From: Excoecaria cochinchinensis
Taxonomy: Eukaryota; Streptophyta; Magnoliopsida; Malpighiales; Euphorbiaceae
Reading direction: 5' to 3'
Length of the DNA stretch: 64,000 nucleotides
Assembly (NCBI GenBank): GCA_947683425.1
Contig: CANTUQ010000076.1
Location: 4,092,001-4,156,000, forward strand
The position numbers and the translations under genes were made by a program. Position 1 is the first letter of the stretch. Each line of letters opens with the position of its first letter. Of the stretch, positions 33,580-44,740 are shown piece by piece. The notes under the pieces are model-generated. The model saw only the letters and a program-made list of their open reading frames with translations, made no database searches and was not told the origin of the DNA.

Positions 33580-34020
33580 CCAACAGGTTATATACCAACT
33601 CGGCTGAAGCTAGACACCGCACAGGCTAGATGCTGCAATGAGGAAGGTTAGATACCATACCAGCAGGTTATATACCAACCCAGCTGGAGCTAGACACCGC
33701 ATAGGTCAGATGCCGCAACGAGGAAGCTTAGACACTGCACCAACAGGTTATATACCAACCCGGATGGAGCTAGACACCGCACAGGTTAGATGCTGCAATG
33801 CGAAAGGTTAGACACCGCACCAACAGGTTATATACCAACCCGGCTGGAGCTAGACACCGCACAGGTTAGATGCTAAAACGAGGGAGGTTAAACACCACAC
33901 AAACAGGTCAGATACCGAAACGGATGAAGCTAGACACCGCACAGGTTAGATGCCAAAACGTCAGCGGTTAGACACTGAATGAAAGTCTAGACACCGCACA
34001 GGTTATATGCCAATATAAGG
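33580..34020 (+). repeat. 80-bp tandem repeats before A's 3' LTR
   Basis: GGTTATATACC-type units begin at 33587, 33666, 33746, 33826 and 33906, a period of about 80 bp. Each contains CTAGACACCGCACAGG. The array is degenerate at its right end. Confidence 0.88.
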
Positions 34021-34159
34021 AGGGTTAACACGTTAACAAGTAGGCGATAACTACCCCGGATAACTTCTTTCAGATCGAAAGGACAACTGCCTCAGGTACA
34101 CATCTCTTCTTTCTTTCTTTGATTTTTGGCTCACCTAGGCACCCATGCACTACGTTCCC

Positions 34160-34175
34160 CAAAACTGGGAGCAAC
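34160..34175 (+). other. Element A polypurine tract
   Basis: CAAAACTGGGAGCAAC lies directly before TGTAAACACCGGG of the 3' LTR. Confidence 0.75.
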
Positions 34176-36802
34176 TGTAAACACCGGGTCCTGATGCAGC
34201 TCAGACCAAAGTTACCCAATGATGAAAATGACACTTGTTTATGGGTAAAATGTTCAGAAATGGCAATTTCCTTGTCGAATCCTTTTTTATTTTCATTTTC
34301 ATTTTCATTTTATTTATTTTTATTATTTTTATTTTGGGTTTTATTCTCGGATTTTTGGTGCCCTGTTACCGCGCGTACGGGTCATGGTGGAACACGCGTG
34401 GGGCGCGCCTGCGCCGGCACGGCGTGCACCCGCATGGGCGCATGTCACCAAGGGCCCGCGCGACCTGTGCCAGTAGGGGCACATGTCGCATTGTTCGGCG
34501 TGTGGGCATTCCCTTGTGAGCCGCATGTCGAGCCGCGAGACACGCGGCCCTACGCTGTTGTGTCCTCTGACTCGCCAGCGCACTGTTTTTCCGATTTTTT
34601 TCAGGATTTTCTGGCAAATTTTAGGATGCACATCCAATTCTGAAGGAAAAATGTCTGGTTTGAAGGGAAATTAAGGGATTTTTAACCAAAAAACACTTAG
34701 AGAAACCTTGCTTTTTCACGAGATATAAAAAGAAAATTACAACATATTCAAAAGGAGTGGGGTTTTTTGGAACAGTAAAAAAAAAACCCAGAATTTCGAG
34801 AGAGAAAGAAAAAAACACTGTTGAGAGCAACATCAATCCGAAAATCATTCTTGAACCCAAAAAATTTATTCTTGAGGTTTGAGTTTTAATTTTCGTTCAT
34901 CAGTTTATTCAAAAGCTTTAATCCAAACTTTTTCATTTTCATCTTAAGCAAATCGACAGGGAAATCAAAGTTTTCTTCGTTTGCTGCAAATATCAAATCA
35001 TATCTGAGGGTAAATACTTGAGCTAAATCAGTCCCTTCTCTCATCTTTCTTGTTTTGCATCCTTAATTTAATCCATATATTTGTATATACTGTATATTAT
35101 TATTGTTGTTTGTTTATCTATTGTTGTTCATTTATCATTTGTTGTTTGTTTATTAATTATTCATTGTTACTTATTATTAATCTTGCTTATTATTAATTTG
35201 TTCATGTATATTTGTTATTATTTATTGTTAAACATGCTATTGTATATCCTTATTGTTGTATTGTTGATATGTTTGTCGTTTATCACTAACATTTGTTAAT
35301 AATCCGTTTATGATTATTATTTATTCATTGTTAAGCCTAAACTTTCTTACATTCCATATTCTTTTTTTCTTTATCTGTTTGTCACCTGCATATTGTTCCT
35401 ATATTTGACATTTTACATTGTTAAGTTGTTATTTAGTCTTTATCATTAGCATTTGTTGTCTATCATTATTCTATTATTGTTCCTGGATATTGCCATATTG
35501 ATTATTGGTTACTGGTATATTAAGATTTATTATTAATAATTAATGCAGTAGGTAATCTAGCTATTAAATCATTAATTATTTGATGGTTGTAATTAATCTG
35601 TGTATTGTTATTATTTCATTTGTATGTATATTAATGTGTTTGTCATAAATAACATCAACTTAGAATAATTTATTTGCATGATGCATAAACATGATTTATA
35701 AACTAATAAATTGATTTAATTGATTATTTACATTTAATTGACTTAATTGATTGTGTATGTCTATTTAATTTAATTGGTTGTTATATAATTTAAATAATTA
35801 TTCATTTGATTAATCCATTCATTTAATTGCTTGTTTATATTATATTATATATTTGATTTAATTCACTAGCATTTCATTTTATTCTTTTTAATTGCCCCAA
35901 AACGTGCTTATTTCACCTTGAGTGATATCTCCGAGCGTGGCAGAGGATCGAGAAACTAAGACCTCTGTATTTGGGTTTGCATTTCTAATTACCATTTTTT
36001 TCCTTGTTATATTATTTTTATGTGTTGAATGTAAAAATTTATTTTAAATTTGTCCGTATCATAGAAAGTCATATTTTTTACAATAATTAAAATTGGAATT
36101 TTTCCTAACAAAATTGACCAAAGTCCTATTTCAACCAAATAAAATCTCACTTGCAAATGGGGAACTAATTTTCATAAAATGGGATCACTTATCCCGGTTT
36201 TCTCAATCAACACCCAAAAATAGTTCTCCAATTATTTTTAAGTTAATAAAAAGGAACCAATGTTCCTAAAAATTCAATAAAGTGACCCGGTTTATGTATG
36301 GCATATTTTACCCCTTTTTGAAGTATTTATTTACTTATTCATTTTGGGCTCTTGTAATTAATTTTTGGGACAAATTTTATTCTTGTAATTTATTTATTTC
36401 TTTATTGCTTTATTTAATGCTTTCCAATGTGATTAAAATGCGCTTTAAATTCAATGCATAATCGTGTGAAATGAGAGGTGGAATTTCAATTTCTTAAAAC
36501 TCATTTATAAACTTAACTTGAGTCATTAATAAAAGTAAAGTTCCGAACACCTTCTCTGGTTTAAGACCCCTGATGTCAGAGACCTTTCCCAATTTCTTGT
36601 AAATTGGGTGGCGACTCAAAAATACCTCAAAGGTGCCTAAAGGCGTCGTGAGGCTAGATGATCCTTTCCAATATTCTATTGGGAAGGAGGCATCCAAAAT
36701 ATCTCAGGATGGCCAAAATGAAAAAGACGCGAACCAATCCATCGAGCCCTAAAAGTTGGTCTCGCTAATGAGGGCCTTTTGCTAGGTTCGGTGAGCATCA
36801 CA
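34176..36802 (+). repeat. Element A 3' LTR
   Basis: 2627 bp, from TGTAAACACC to GCATCACA. It has a GC-rich block at 34365-34570, a TATA box (TATAAAA, 34724-34730), a likely splice donor in ATCTGAGGGTAAAT (about 35003-35015) shared with B's LTR, and a mutated internal primer-site core at 36609. The last 669 bp match the 5' remnant at 2880-3544. A short-codon AT-rich stretch at 35080-35880 is a decayed TTATTG microsatellite. Confidence 0.88.
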
Positions 36803-38145
36803 GTTTTCATGGTGATGTATTCGATATCGAACTCCTGCAACAGTAATAACCCTCTTCCCATTTTTCCTAATAGAGAGGGTGCTTCTTGAAGGTACCTAAG
36901 CGAATTATGATTGGCAACCGCCTGCACACTGAAACAGTAAAAGTAGTGTCGCAACTTTTTTGAAGCCCAAATAACTGCTAAGCAAATCTTCTCTACTTCC
37001 ACATATTTAACTTTGTATGATAGGAATTTCTTGCTAAGGTAATAGACAGCAAACTCCACTCCAAATTCATCCTCCTGAGCCATCATAGCACCCACTGAAC
37101 TGTCTTCTATTGCCAGATACAGGATTAGAGGCTTGGCACGACGTGGTGGTCTTAAGACTGGTGGATTCAGGAGATAATCCTTAATAGTATCAAAAGCCAA
37201 TTGACAATTATTATTCCACATCACCGGCTGATTCTTCCTGAGAAGCTTAAAGATGGGCTCACATACTGAAGCTAGCTTGGCGATAAACCGGCTAATGTAC
37301 TGAAGTTTTCCCAGGAAACTTCTAACTTCCTTCTCTTTTTGGGGCACTGGCATCTCTCTAATGGCTCTGACCTTATCAGGATCTACTTCAATTCCTCTTT
37401 GACTTACCACATGGCCTAACAGCTTACCCGAGGTAACTCCAAAGATGCACTTCTTGGGATTGAGGCGCATATTATACTTATTGATCCTTTGAAAGAACTT
37501 TTCCAAAGCCTCGAAGTAACCTTCCCTAGTAGCTGACTTGATCATCATGTCATCAATATACACCTCCAACTCCTTGTGGATCAAATCATTGAGAACTCTG
37601 GTGGCCATTCTTTGATAGGTTACTCATGCATTCTTTAATCCGAAAGGCATAACCCGGTAAGCAAATGAAGGCTGTCTTAATTCAATCCACTATCTTGTTG
37701 AGGATTTGATTGTACCTTGCATATCCATCTACAAAACTGTATATATGCAAGCAGCCACACTATCTACCAGCACATCAATATGAGGCAGAGGAAAATCGTC
37801 TTTCAAACAGGCTTTGTTCAGGTCCCGATAATCCACACATGCTCGAACCTTTCCATCCTTTTTGGCCACAGGAACTACATTAGCCAACCATGTCGGGTAT
37901 TGAACCTCTATTAGAAACTTAGCCTCAATCTGCTTATGGATCTCTTTTTTCACCTTTTGCGCCCATTTCGATCTAAGTCTTTTGAGCTTTTGCTTGACTG
38001 GTTTAGATTCTAGTTAAATTGGGATGGCATGTTCGACGACTTCTCGATTATTTCCCGGCATGTCCTCGTAGGTCCAGGCAAAGAATTTTTCATATTTTTT
38101 CAAAATTCTCTCAAATTTTAACCTCTCCTCAGGAGTTATATCTGA
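36803..38145 (-). pseudogene. pol: Element C RT and partial RNase H
   Basis: On the minus strand the frame enters from the linker as EKFFAWTYEDMPGN, still open where A and B are shifted. RT has VDYRDLNKACLKDDFPLP, then damage between about 37735 and 37610, then YIDDMMIKS with both aspartates. The degenerate first RNase H (LYLAIEDSSVGAMMAQ) follows. The domain is cut after LLLLQEFDIEYITMK by A's LTR end. Residues beyond that in the same frame are A's LTR read backwards. Confidence 0.85.
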
Positions 38146-38150
38146 TGCTA

Positions 38151-39607
38151 TCAAAATTTTCTTTGGGTTCTCCAAAGTTTCGAGATTAAATGCAGTCGTG
38201 CTAGTTGAATAATGTCAAAGATGAATGCATCATGTTTATGATCATGAGAAACAAAATCATCAGAAACATCACACAAGTAAGCAAGGGTATTCATCTCATT
38301 AATATAATCAGAAAAATTAACATTGTCATTACTAAAAAGTTCTGGCATAAAAAGGTTATCTAAATAACTATTGTCTTCATTCTCTGTCGACGCCGATGTT
38401 GCAGCCGACTGTTCCTTGACTTATTGGCTTCGTGGAGGCTTTTCAACTACCTCCGATGAAATCTTTAGATCTTCAAATCTGACTTTGCTGTCTTGTCCTT
38501 TCCCTTCAACCTGGTGGCTAACAGCTTGTCAGTGACAATCTCCTCGGGCCCATCCTTGTCCCAGACACTACATTGAGTCATAATCTCTTCATCCCAGAAG
38601 TCCTCTGCAGATTTGATAACTCCAACCTCCCAGTCGAAGACATCATTAAAGATTTCAAAACCTGGAATGATCTTTCCATCCACCCACTGAGGCTCTTCTT
38701 CTCCAATATAAGCACAGGTCGAGGATGCTGGAACAAAACTCTCTAAAATATGGGGGATCTTCTCTGACATTTTCTTCTTGCCTTGCTCTCCTTTGTACCC
38801 CAAACCATTTCGATCTTTCTGGCCTTGTGTAATGATAGCAGACTGCAACCCTTGTGAGTTTTTACCCAAACCAGCTCCTGGTAGAAAGTGCATCTTCTTT
38901 ATCATATTCACATCCTGAGGGCTATCTACTGAACCCTGCTCTTCTCCTATCACCGATATGTGAAAGCCACTAAATGGCTGGTTAGAAATCCCCAAGGCAG
39001 ACACTTGGTTTTCTCTCGTTGCTTTAATGGTTACCACCTCTCCTTCATGTGGTATCTTGATCATCTGGTGTAGGGTAGACAACACTCCCCCTAATTTATG
39101 GAACCATGGCCTTCCAAGTAGAGCTAAGAAATTTGCTGGGATAGATAAAACCATAAATTCTGCCTCCATTTCAATAGGTCCAGTCTTAACTAGTGCTCTA
39201 AATGTTCCTGATGCCTGTCTTTGAGAATTATCATAGGCCATGATGGTTAAATCAGACTCGCTCAGCATACTTTCATCTAGTCTAAAAGCCTAAAGTGGCA
39301 CCAAAGGGCAGACATTTATGGATGATCCATCATCAACCATAACACAAGCGATGTACTTGCCAATAATTTGCACCTTGATGTACAGCGGCCGATTGTGATT
39401 GTAGCCCTCAACTAGTAGGTTAGCATCAGAATACACCAATCTCTCTCTTGATCCCCCTTTAACAAGATCTAGCAACTCGGACGGAGAAATTGTGGTGGCC
39501 ACTGTAGATTCACTTAAATCCTCAACCAACTTCTGTCTGTGGGATGGGGACTGTCTTAAAAGATCCCAAATAGATATTTGAGCCGTGGTCTTTTTCAACT
39601 GCTTCAC
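38151..39607 (-). pseudogene. Element C protease, G-patch-like motif and acidic linker
   Basis: On the minus strand: ACVMVDDGSSINVCPLVPL, a stop at about 39290, then YDNSQRQASGTFR and LLGRPWFHKLGG. The G-patch-like segment is intact here: LPGAGLGKNSQGLQ, then RNGLGYKG. The linker keeps CDVSDDFVSHDHKHD. This is the best preserved copy of the G-patch segment in the window. Confidence 0.85.
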
Positions 39608-39619
39608 TATGGAATTCTC

Positions 39620-41387
39620 TTCTGGCTCCTATTCCGCAGGTGCTTGCACTGGGTCCTGTGACTTCTCCGCCTCTGGGAGCACTCTTCCGCTTCTTATCAC
39701 AGCCTCTACTTCTTTCCCTTCTCTATCTGACTCCCACAGATCCATAGACTTTTCTCCTTCCTCTTCATCTTCATCTTCTTCTCCACTCTCACTAGTGGAC
39801 CAACAATCTATCGCCGCCACGGGCATCCCTTCTTCGCTTGCCTCAGGGTGAGTGATAGCGATGTATTCATTCCCATATAAGTCCTGTAAGACATACCACT
39901 CGGGTAGATTTGACCCAATCATAAAGACAGGTGGTGGCACAGCATTGTAGTTGGACTTCTTCTTGCTCTCTCTCCATTCAGGATCAGTGATCTGCTTACT
40001 ATCGATCAGACGCTGAATCTGGTGCCTCAACGTTATGCAATTGTTTGTCATATGCCCAGTATGTTTGTGAAAGGCACAATATTCATTCCCTTTATGCCCT
40101 GGCTATCCTTGGGTTCTAGCTGGCCTGGGTGGCAGGGGTTGTAGCTTCCCCTCTTTTATCAATCTTTTTAATACCCATGACAAAGGTCGACCCAAATTCG
40201 AGAAGTACCTCTGATTCACACCTGTTGCTGACACCTCAGCTATCTTCCCACTTCTATTGCCACTGCTGGAACTAGCTGACTTGGTTGCCCCTTGATTAGT
40301 ATAGCCCTTCTTGGCATAAGCCTCACTGCTTGCCCTCCTGGCCATATATTCTCCCTCTACCTCTATAGAAATGTCCTTCAAGGACTCCCAATCTTTCAGC
40401 CCCTTCATTTTCAGTCCATCTCTCAGGTATGAGCTTCATCTCCATAACTCGGTTCCTCCATCGAGTGAAGTACTCATGAAAAGACGCCCCAGCCTTCTGC
40501 TGCAGCAGCTCTAGATCTTTCAATGTGACCTCCATCCTGGTACTACAATCATATTGCCTTAGGAACTCTTCGGTCAACAAGTCCCAATCTACTTTGGATC
40601 TTCTGTCTAACCCATGGTACCAGTCAATGGCAACCCCTGTGAGACTCAGGCAAAAGTACTCTATCTTTTGCTTCCTAGTCAGAGTTATCCCCTTCATGAC
40701 CAGTGAATACTGTTTGATGTGCGCAGCAGGGTCAGAAGTGCCATCAAACTTAGGAATATCAGACATCTTGAAGTTTTGAGGGATCAGATCATCACCATCC
40801 AGCTCCCGATCCTTAGGGTTCATTCCCCTTCCTGCAGTAAACATCCTTGTCATGGCCTCAAACTTCTCCTCCATCTTTTTCCACATCGCATCCTCTAGCT
40901 TGGGCGACTTCCCCTTTGTTACCATCGGCTCTTCTTGCTCTTCTTCCCATAAGTCAACATCAAATTTGGGGCCTTCTCTGCGCTCTATAGGAGCTGGAGC
41001 TCTTGGCTCAATAGCAGGTGGGTCAGCTGCAGCAGGGGGATCCTCCCTGACAGCTTCTTGTTCATCTTACCCCTAATTGGAGCAGCAGCTTGTGGCCCAG
41101 CAAGTGGGGCAGGGTAGTAGCCAGGTTGCCCATCATCGCCATCATTCTAGCCTCAAATTCTTCCATTTTCCTCCCTACCTCTTCAATAATCATTGCCCGG
41201 GTTGCATCAGACCCACTTGATTGGTTAGTTATACTTGTCTCAGTTGATGACTTAGAAGACAATATCTCACTACCTTCTAAAAGAGAATCTGAACTCTGAT
41301 CTGACACTAGCTCTGGTAATCCAAAGAGTGGAATCCTTCTTAGCCGACTGTCAGGACCTCTAAACCACCTGGATGAATCTATGATGG
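39620..41387 (-). pseudogene. gag: Element C gag, broken
   Basis: A splice-acceptor-like TTCTACAG ends at 41388 on the minus strand, and the gag frame opens directly after it. Content: a helical segment (RKMEEFEARMMAMMGN), then after frameshifts DLIPQNFKMSDIPKFDGTSD, FCLSLTGVAIDWYHGLDRR, LTEEFLRQYDC, and IGSNLPEWYVLQDLYG near 39900. An acidic Glu/Ser stretch lies near 39740. Frameshifts occur near 41060, 40400 and 40090. Confidence 0.82.
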
Positions 41388-42146
41388 CTGTAGAATACAC
41401 CTCATTAGGATAATGCATGATTGAAATGCAATGCATGGTCGTGCTGATGCAGCATATACAAATACATAAAAGCAGATAGATCCTTCTAACCTTATCTCTC
41501 CCACACATGAGGTAATGTAGTCTCTTTCCTAGGTGGGCTTTAACAAAGGGTTACCAAGGAATCCATTAGACGCGTATGGTGTACGGTGAAAAGCTAGTAG
41601 CATAACATCTCTTCCTAATGTACATACATATGGGTTTTTGGCCATTATGTATTTAAACACCTCAATTAAATCAAGATGGGCTCACCGGGGCATGAAAGCC
41701 TTTGATGCCTTTAACTTAACTGATTTTGTTCAATAGATAATGGCCCACGTAGCAAGCACGGGATTACGGTACATTTCACCTAATAAAAGCATCTATCGCC
41801 ATTACATGAGCTTTGGTCAAAGGTAGTAATACTTTAGGGCTACCCAAGCATGGTCCCTGCCAACGGGTCTAGCTCATCACGAGCATAACGACCGATTGGG
41901 TCTCCATTTGATATACCATAAGGTACGAGGCTTGGGCTGGTGATTATCCTTAACACTTCCCCACATTGAGTGAACGTAGGGTCATGTTTCAAGACCATGT
42001 CGGGGTTAAGAAAGGGACCAAACTAGCATAATTCTAAGGCTCTAATATGGATGCAATGCATTTTTTTGAAAAGAGATAGAATTTTAATTTATAAAAAACC
42101 CAATTATATTATTAACCAAGACAGTTTCGGAGTAAAGTTTCAAGAT
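41388..42146 (-). other. Element C leader, probable intron end
   Basis: No gene. Conserved leader block shared with A and B at about 41800-42020. Confidence 0.5.
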
Positions 42147-42163
42147 CCCCAGTGGAGTCGCCA
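42147..42163 (-). other. Element C primer binding site
   Basis: The minus strand reads TGGCGACTCCACTGGGG, one base from the LTR edge at 42165. Confidence 0.85.
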
Positions 42164-42164
42164 C

Positions 42165-43175
42165 TGTGACGCGCGTCGGACCTGGTCGATTCCCGGTAAC
42201 CCTTTTTTAGGGCCCGAGAGGGTCTGCATCTTTCGATCTTGGGCAATCATGAGATATTTTGGACACCTCTTTCTAATAGAACACTAAAAAGATTATCTAA
42301 TACCATGAAACCTTTAGGCACCTTTGAGGTATTTTGGAGTCACCACCCAATTTGCAAGAAATTGGAAAAGTTAGTCTAACCTCGGGGGTCTTAAACCAGA
42401 GAAAGATTCGAAACTTTACTCTCATTAATGCCTTGGTTAATTGTAAATGGGTTTTTTAATTTTAAATTTCTATCTCTCTCCTTCACGCGGTCATGCATAA
42501 AAAAATAAAGCGCAAAATAAGCACGAACAAAAATAGTAAAGAAAGCGGTAAAATAGTAAAGCAAGCTAAAAGAATTGGACAAAATACAATCTCCCAAAAT
42601 AAAAAAGGTACTTAAGATTTGGGACAAAAAAATACAATCCCCCAAAATAAAATCAAGCAATAAATAATAAACACAAATAAATAAATAAACATTCATAAAT
42701 AGGGATATTATTTAAGGTAGGAACATTGGTTCCTACATATGTACTTTAGAAAATCGAAAAGTCATTTTTTGCATACTTGGAAAAATCGGGATGAGTGATC
42801 CCATTTTGAGCAAATTTAACTCTTCCTTTTTTAAGTGAATTTTTATTGGTTGAAATTAGGACATCAGTCCCATTTTATTAACAAAATCCTAATTTATTAA
42901 TATAAACTTTTTTGTGATTTTTTTAATTAACGTGCAATAAAAAAATAAATTTATTACAAATTACATAATAAAAAAAAATAAAAGAAAAAATAATAATAAT
43001 ACTAAAAATACTTAAAATGCTAAAAACATAAATTCCACCAAAATGGTGTCTTCACACCTCCATGGGCTCCCACTTGTCATTGAAAAACTCACATATGAAA
43101 AATAAGTATTGAAATTCAAAAACAAATAAAAGTAATGTTAATAAAAAATGAATTTAAACATGTAACATGTAGAAA
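42165..43175 (-). repeat. Element C 5' LTR, inner part
   Basis: Begins (plus view) TGTGACGCGCGTCGG. An internal primer-site-like TGGTGACTCCA lies at 42335-42345 on the minus strand. It continues beyond the hAT-like insertion at 52245. Confidence 0.85.
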
Positions 43176-43299
43176 TAGACATGTCAAAATTAACCCAAAC
43201 CCAACCAAAAAAAATTGACCCAAACCCAACCCAACTAAAAAATTGACCCATTTAAACCCACCCAAAATCTACCCACATAAAATATAACCCATTTGGCTC

Positions 43300-43745
43300 A
43301 TTCTTCCTAGACCCAATGGGTGTTTGTTCTTTTCTTTTTTTTCATTATTTCTTTAATATTAAAAATTTTTGTCTTAATGAACAAGATCTTCTGCTTAAAC
43401 TGTCATGCTGTATTATTATTGTATAATGTGTATGCGCATTTTGTTGGTTAGATTTGTAAAGAACAAGTTATCGGGTTAGTCGTGAATAGTATTTTTCGAC
43501 GGTAAATAGTGCACTGGGGACAAAAATTACACCCGAAGGTAAAAAATATTTTATTTAACCATCGGAAAATACTAGTCACAAGGAGTTCGAGGGTAAAATG
43601 TAGAGAAAAAATGAGCTCAAATGGATCTCCAAAAGTCAAAAAAAAAAAAAAAAAAAGCCCGGCTCGTTTTAAAGGTTACCCAGTTTGACCAAAATTTGAC
43701 TAGATCTCTAAAAATACAAATGACCTCCAAAAATTATTTTAATGG
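43300..43745. other. LTR-like noncoding sequence inside the hAT-like element, left of D
   Basis: No gene. The sequence has the look of a chromovirus LTR interior (GAATAGTATTTTTCGA, CAGTTTGACC). Its partner continues right of D at 51605. I could not find its ends. Confidence 0.35.
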
Positions 43746-44740
43746 TGTCACACCCCATTTGCCCCCTAGTAGAATGAGCCTGTCTGTCTGTCTGTATGTG
43801 TAAGCATTCGCATGTGTTCGGCATTTCATAAGGGTATTCTAGTAAAATGTATGTTTGGGGTTTTGTTAGTACGTGGATGCATACATGGCATTAGGGTGTG
43901 AATTAATTAAGTTACATTTGTGTGCACTTGCTTATACCATTGTAGGGTGTTTTAATTAGGAATACATTAAGTGTGAGTGTTGTGTGTGGAGTTAGGGTGT
44001 GAGTGAGCAAGTTTCACCACCAAAAGGATGACATGTGTATTAGGTTAAGGAAAATGAAGAAAGAAATGAAGGAAGTGTGAAAGGAAATTAGATTCACGTT
44101 TTTCCCTTCAACCTCCATCTTCTTCTTCCTTTTCCCTCTCCTAATTACTGCTTGCTATCTGTTAATTAAGTGTGATTGTGGAAATTGGTCACTCTTGCTC
44201 CTAACTTGGTAAGTGCATATCCTTGTCTTTGTCTTACTGTAATTTTCATCTTCTTCTTCCTTGAGTTTAGGTTTAACTTAGGGTTGCATTGCTGTGTTTG
44301 TGTTCTAGCTGAAGCTCCTCGTGATCCAAAGGGTAAAGAGGTTGCTGGACCTAGTGGAGCTAAGTGATAGAAGCTTAGATTTCAGGTTTGGGAACAATTG
44401 ATTGTGAATTGTGTGATTTTAAGTTACTGTTAATTTTCTAGGGTTCTTGTTCTTGAGAAATTTGATTGTTATTATTATTGAATTGATTTAATGTTTAAAT
44501 GTTGAATTGAGTTGTCTAAATGTTGCCTATATTGTTTGAGATGAATTCTGGAAGGTAAGAACAGGTTTTATTGGTTTTGAATCAAATTTGAATTGATTTT
44601 TGTGTTCTGGGAAAAATCTGGAAATCGATACTGTCAAAAATCCCGTTCTCCAGATCGTGTCGCGTGACTAGCCAAGAAGGGAGACAAGTCACGAGACGTG
44701 ACCTTAGGTCACGACTCGTGACCTGCCAGTCTGAGGCCAG
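43746..44740 (+). repeat. Element D 5' LTR, truncated
   Basis: Starts TGTCACACCCC and matches 49155-50149 base for base in length. At 44740/44741 it passes straight from CTGAGGCCAG to gag sequence, so the remaining 1455 bp of LTR, the primer site, the leader and the gag start are deleted. Confidence 0.93.

Larger units (their letters stand above)
2880..36802 (+). mobile_element. Element A: Tat-type Ty3/gypsy retrotransposon, interrupted by B
   Basis: The element runs from a truncated 5' LTR (2880-3544), through primer site, gag, protease, RT, RNase H and integrase to the pol stop at 10819. It resumes after element B (10821-28226) with an antisense gene, a broken sense gene, tandem repeats, a polypurine tract and a complete 3' LTR (34176-36802). 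Without B, and with a full 5' LTR, it would be about 18.5 kb. Its right end breaks C's RNase H region. Numerous stops and frameshifts make gag-pol dead. Lineage rests on the dual RNase H, the domain order and the extra genes beyond pol. Confidence 0.9.

Noticed and set aside
34341..34643. Arg/His-rich frames in the GC block of A's LTR
   Set aside because: The block is a CpG-rich promoter segment; frames exist in several phases at once and are absent from related LTRs.
40525..41076. Plus-strand frames opposite element C gag
   Set aside because: Shadows of the minus-strand gag coding sequence.
44176..44367. Frame starting MWKLVTLAPN, repeated at 49585-49776
   Set aside because: LTR duplicate of element D with no conserved domain; likely untranslated.
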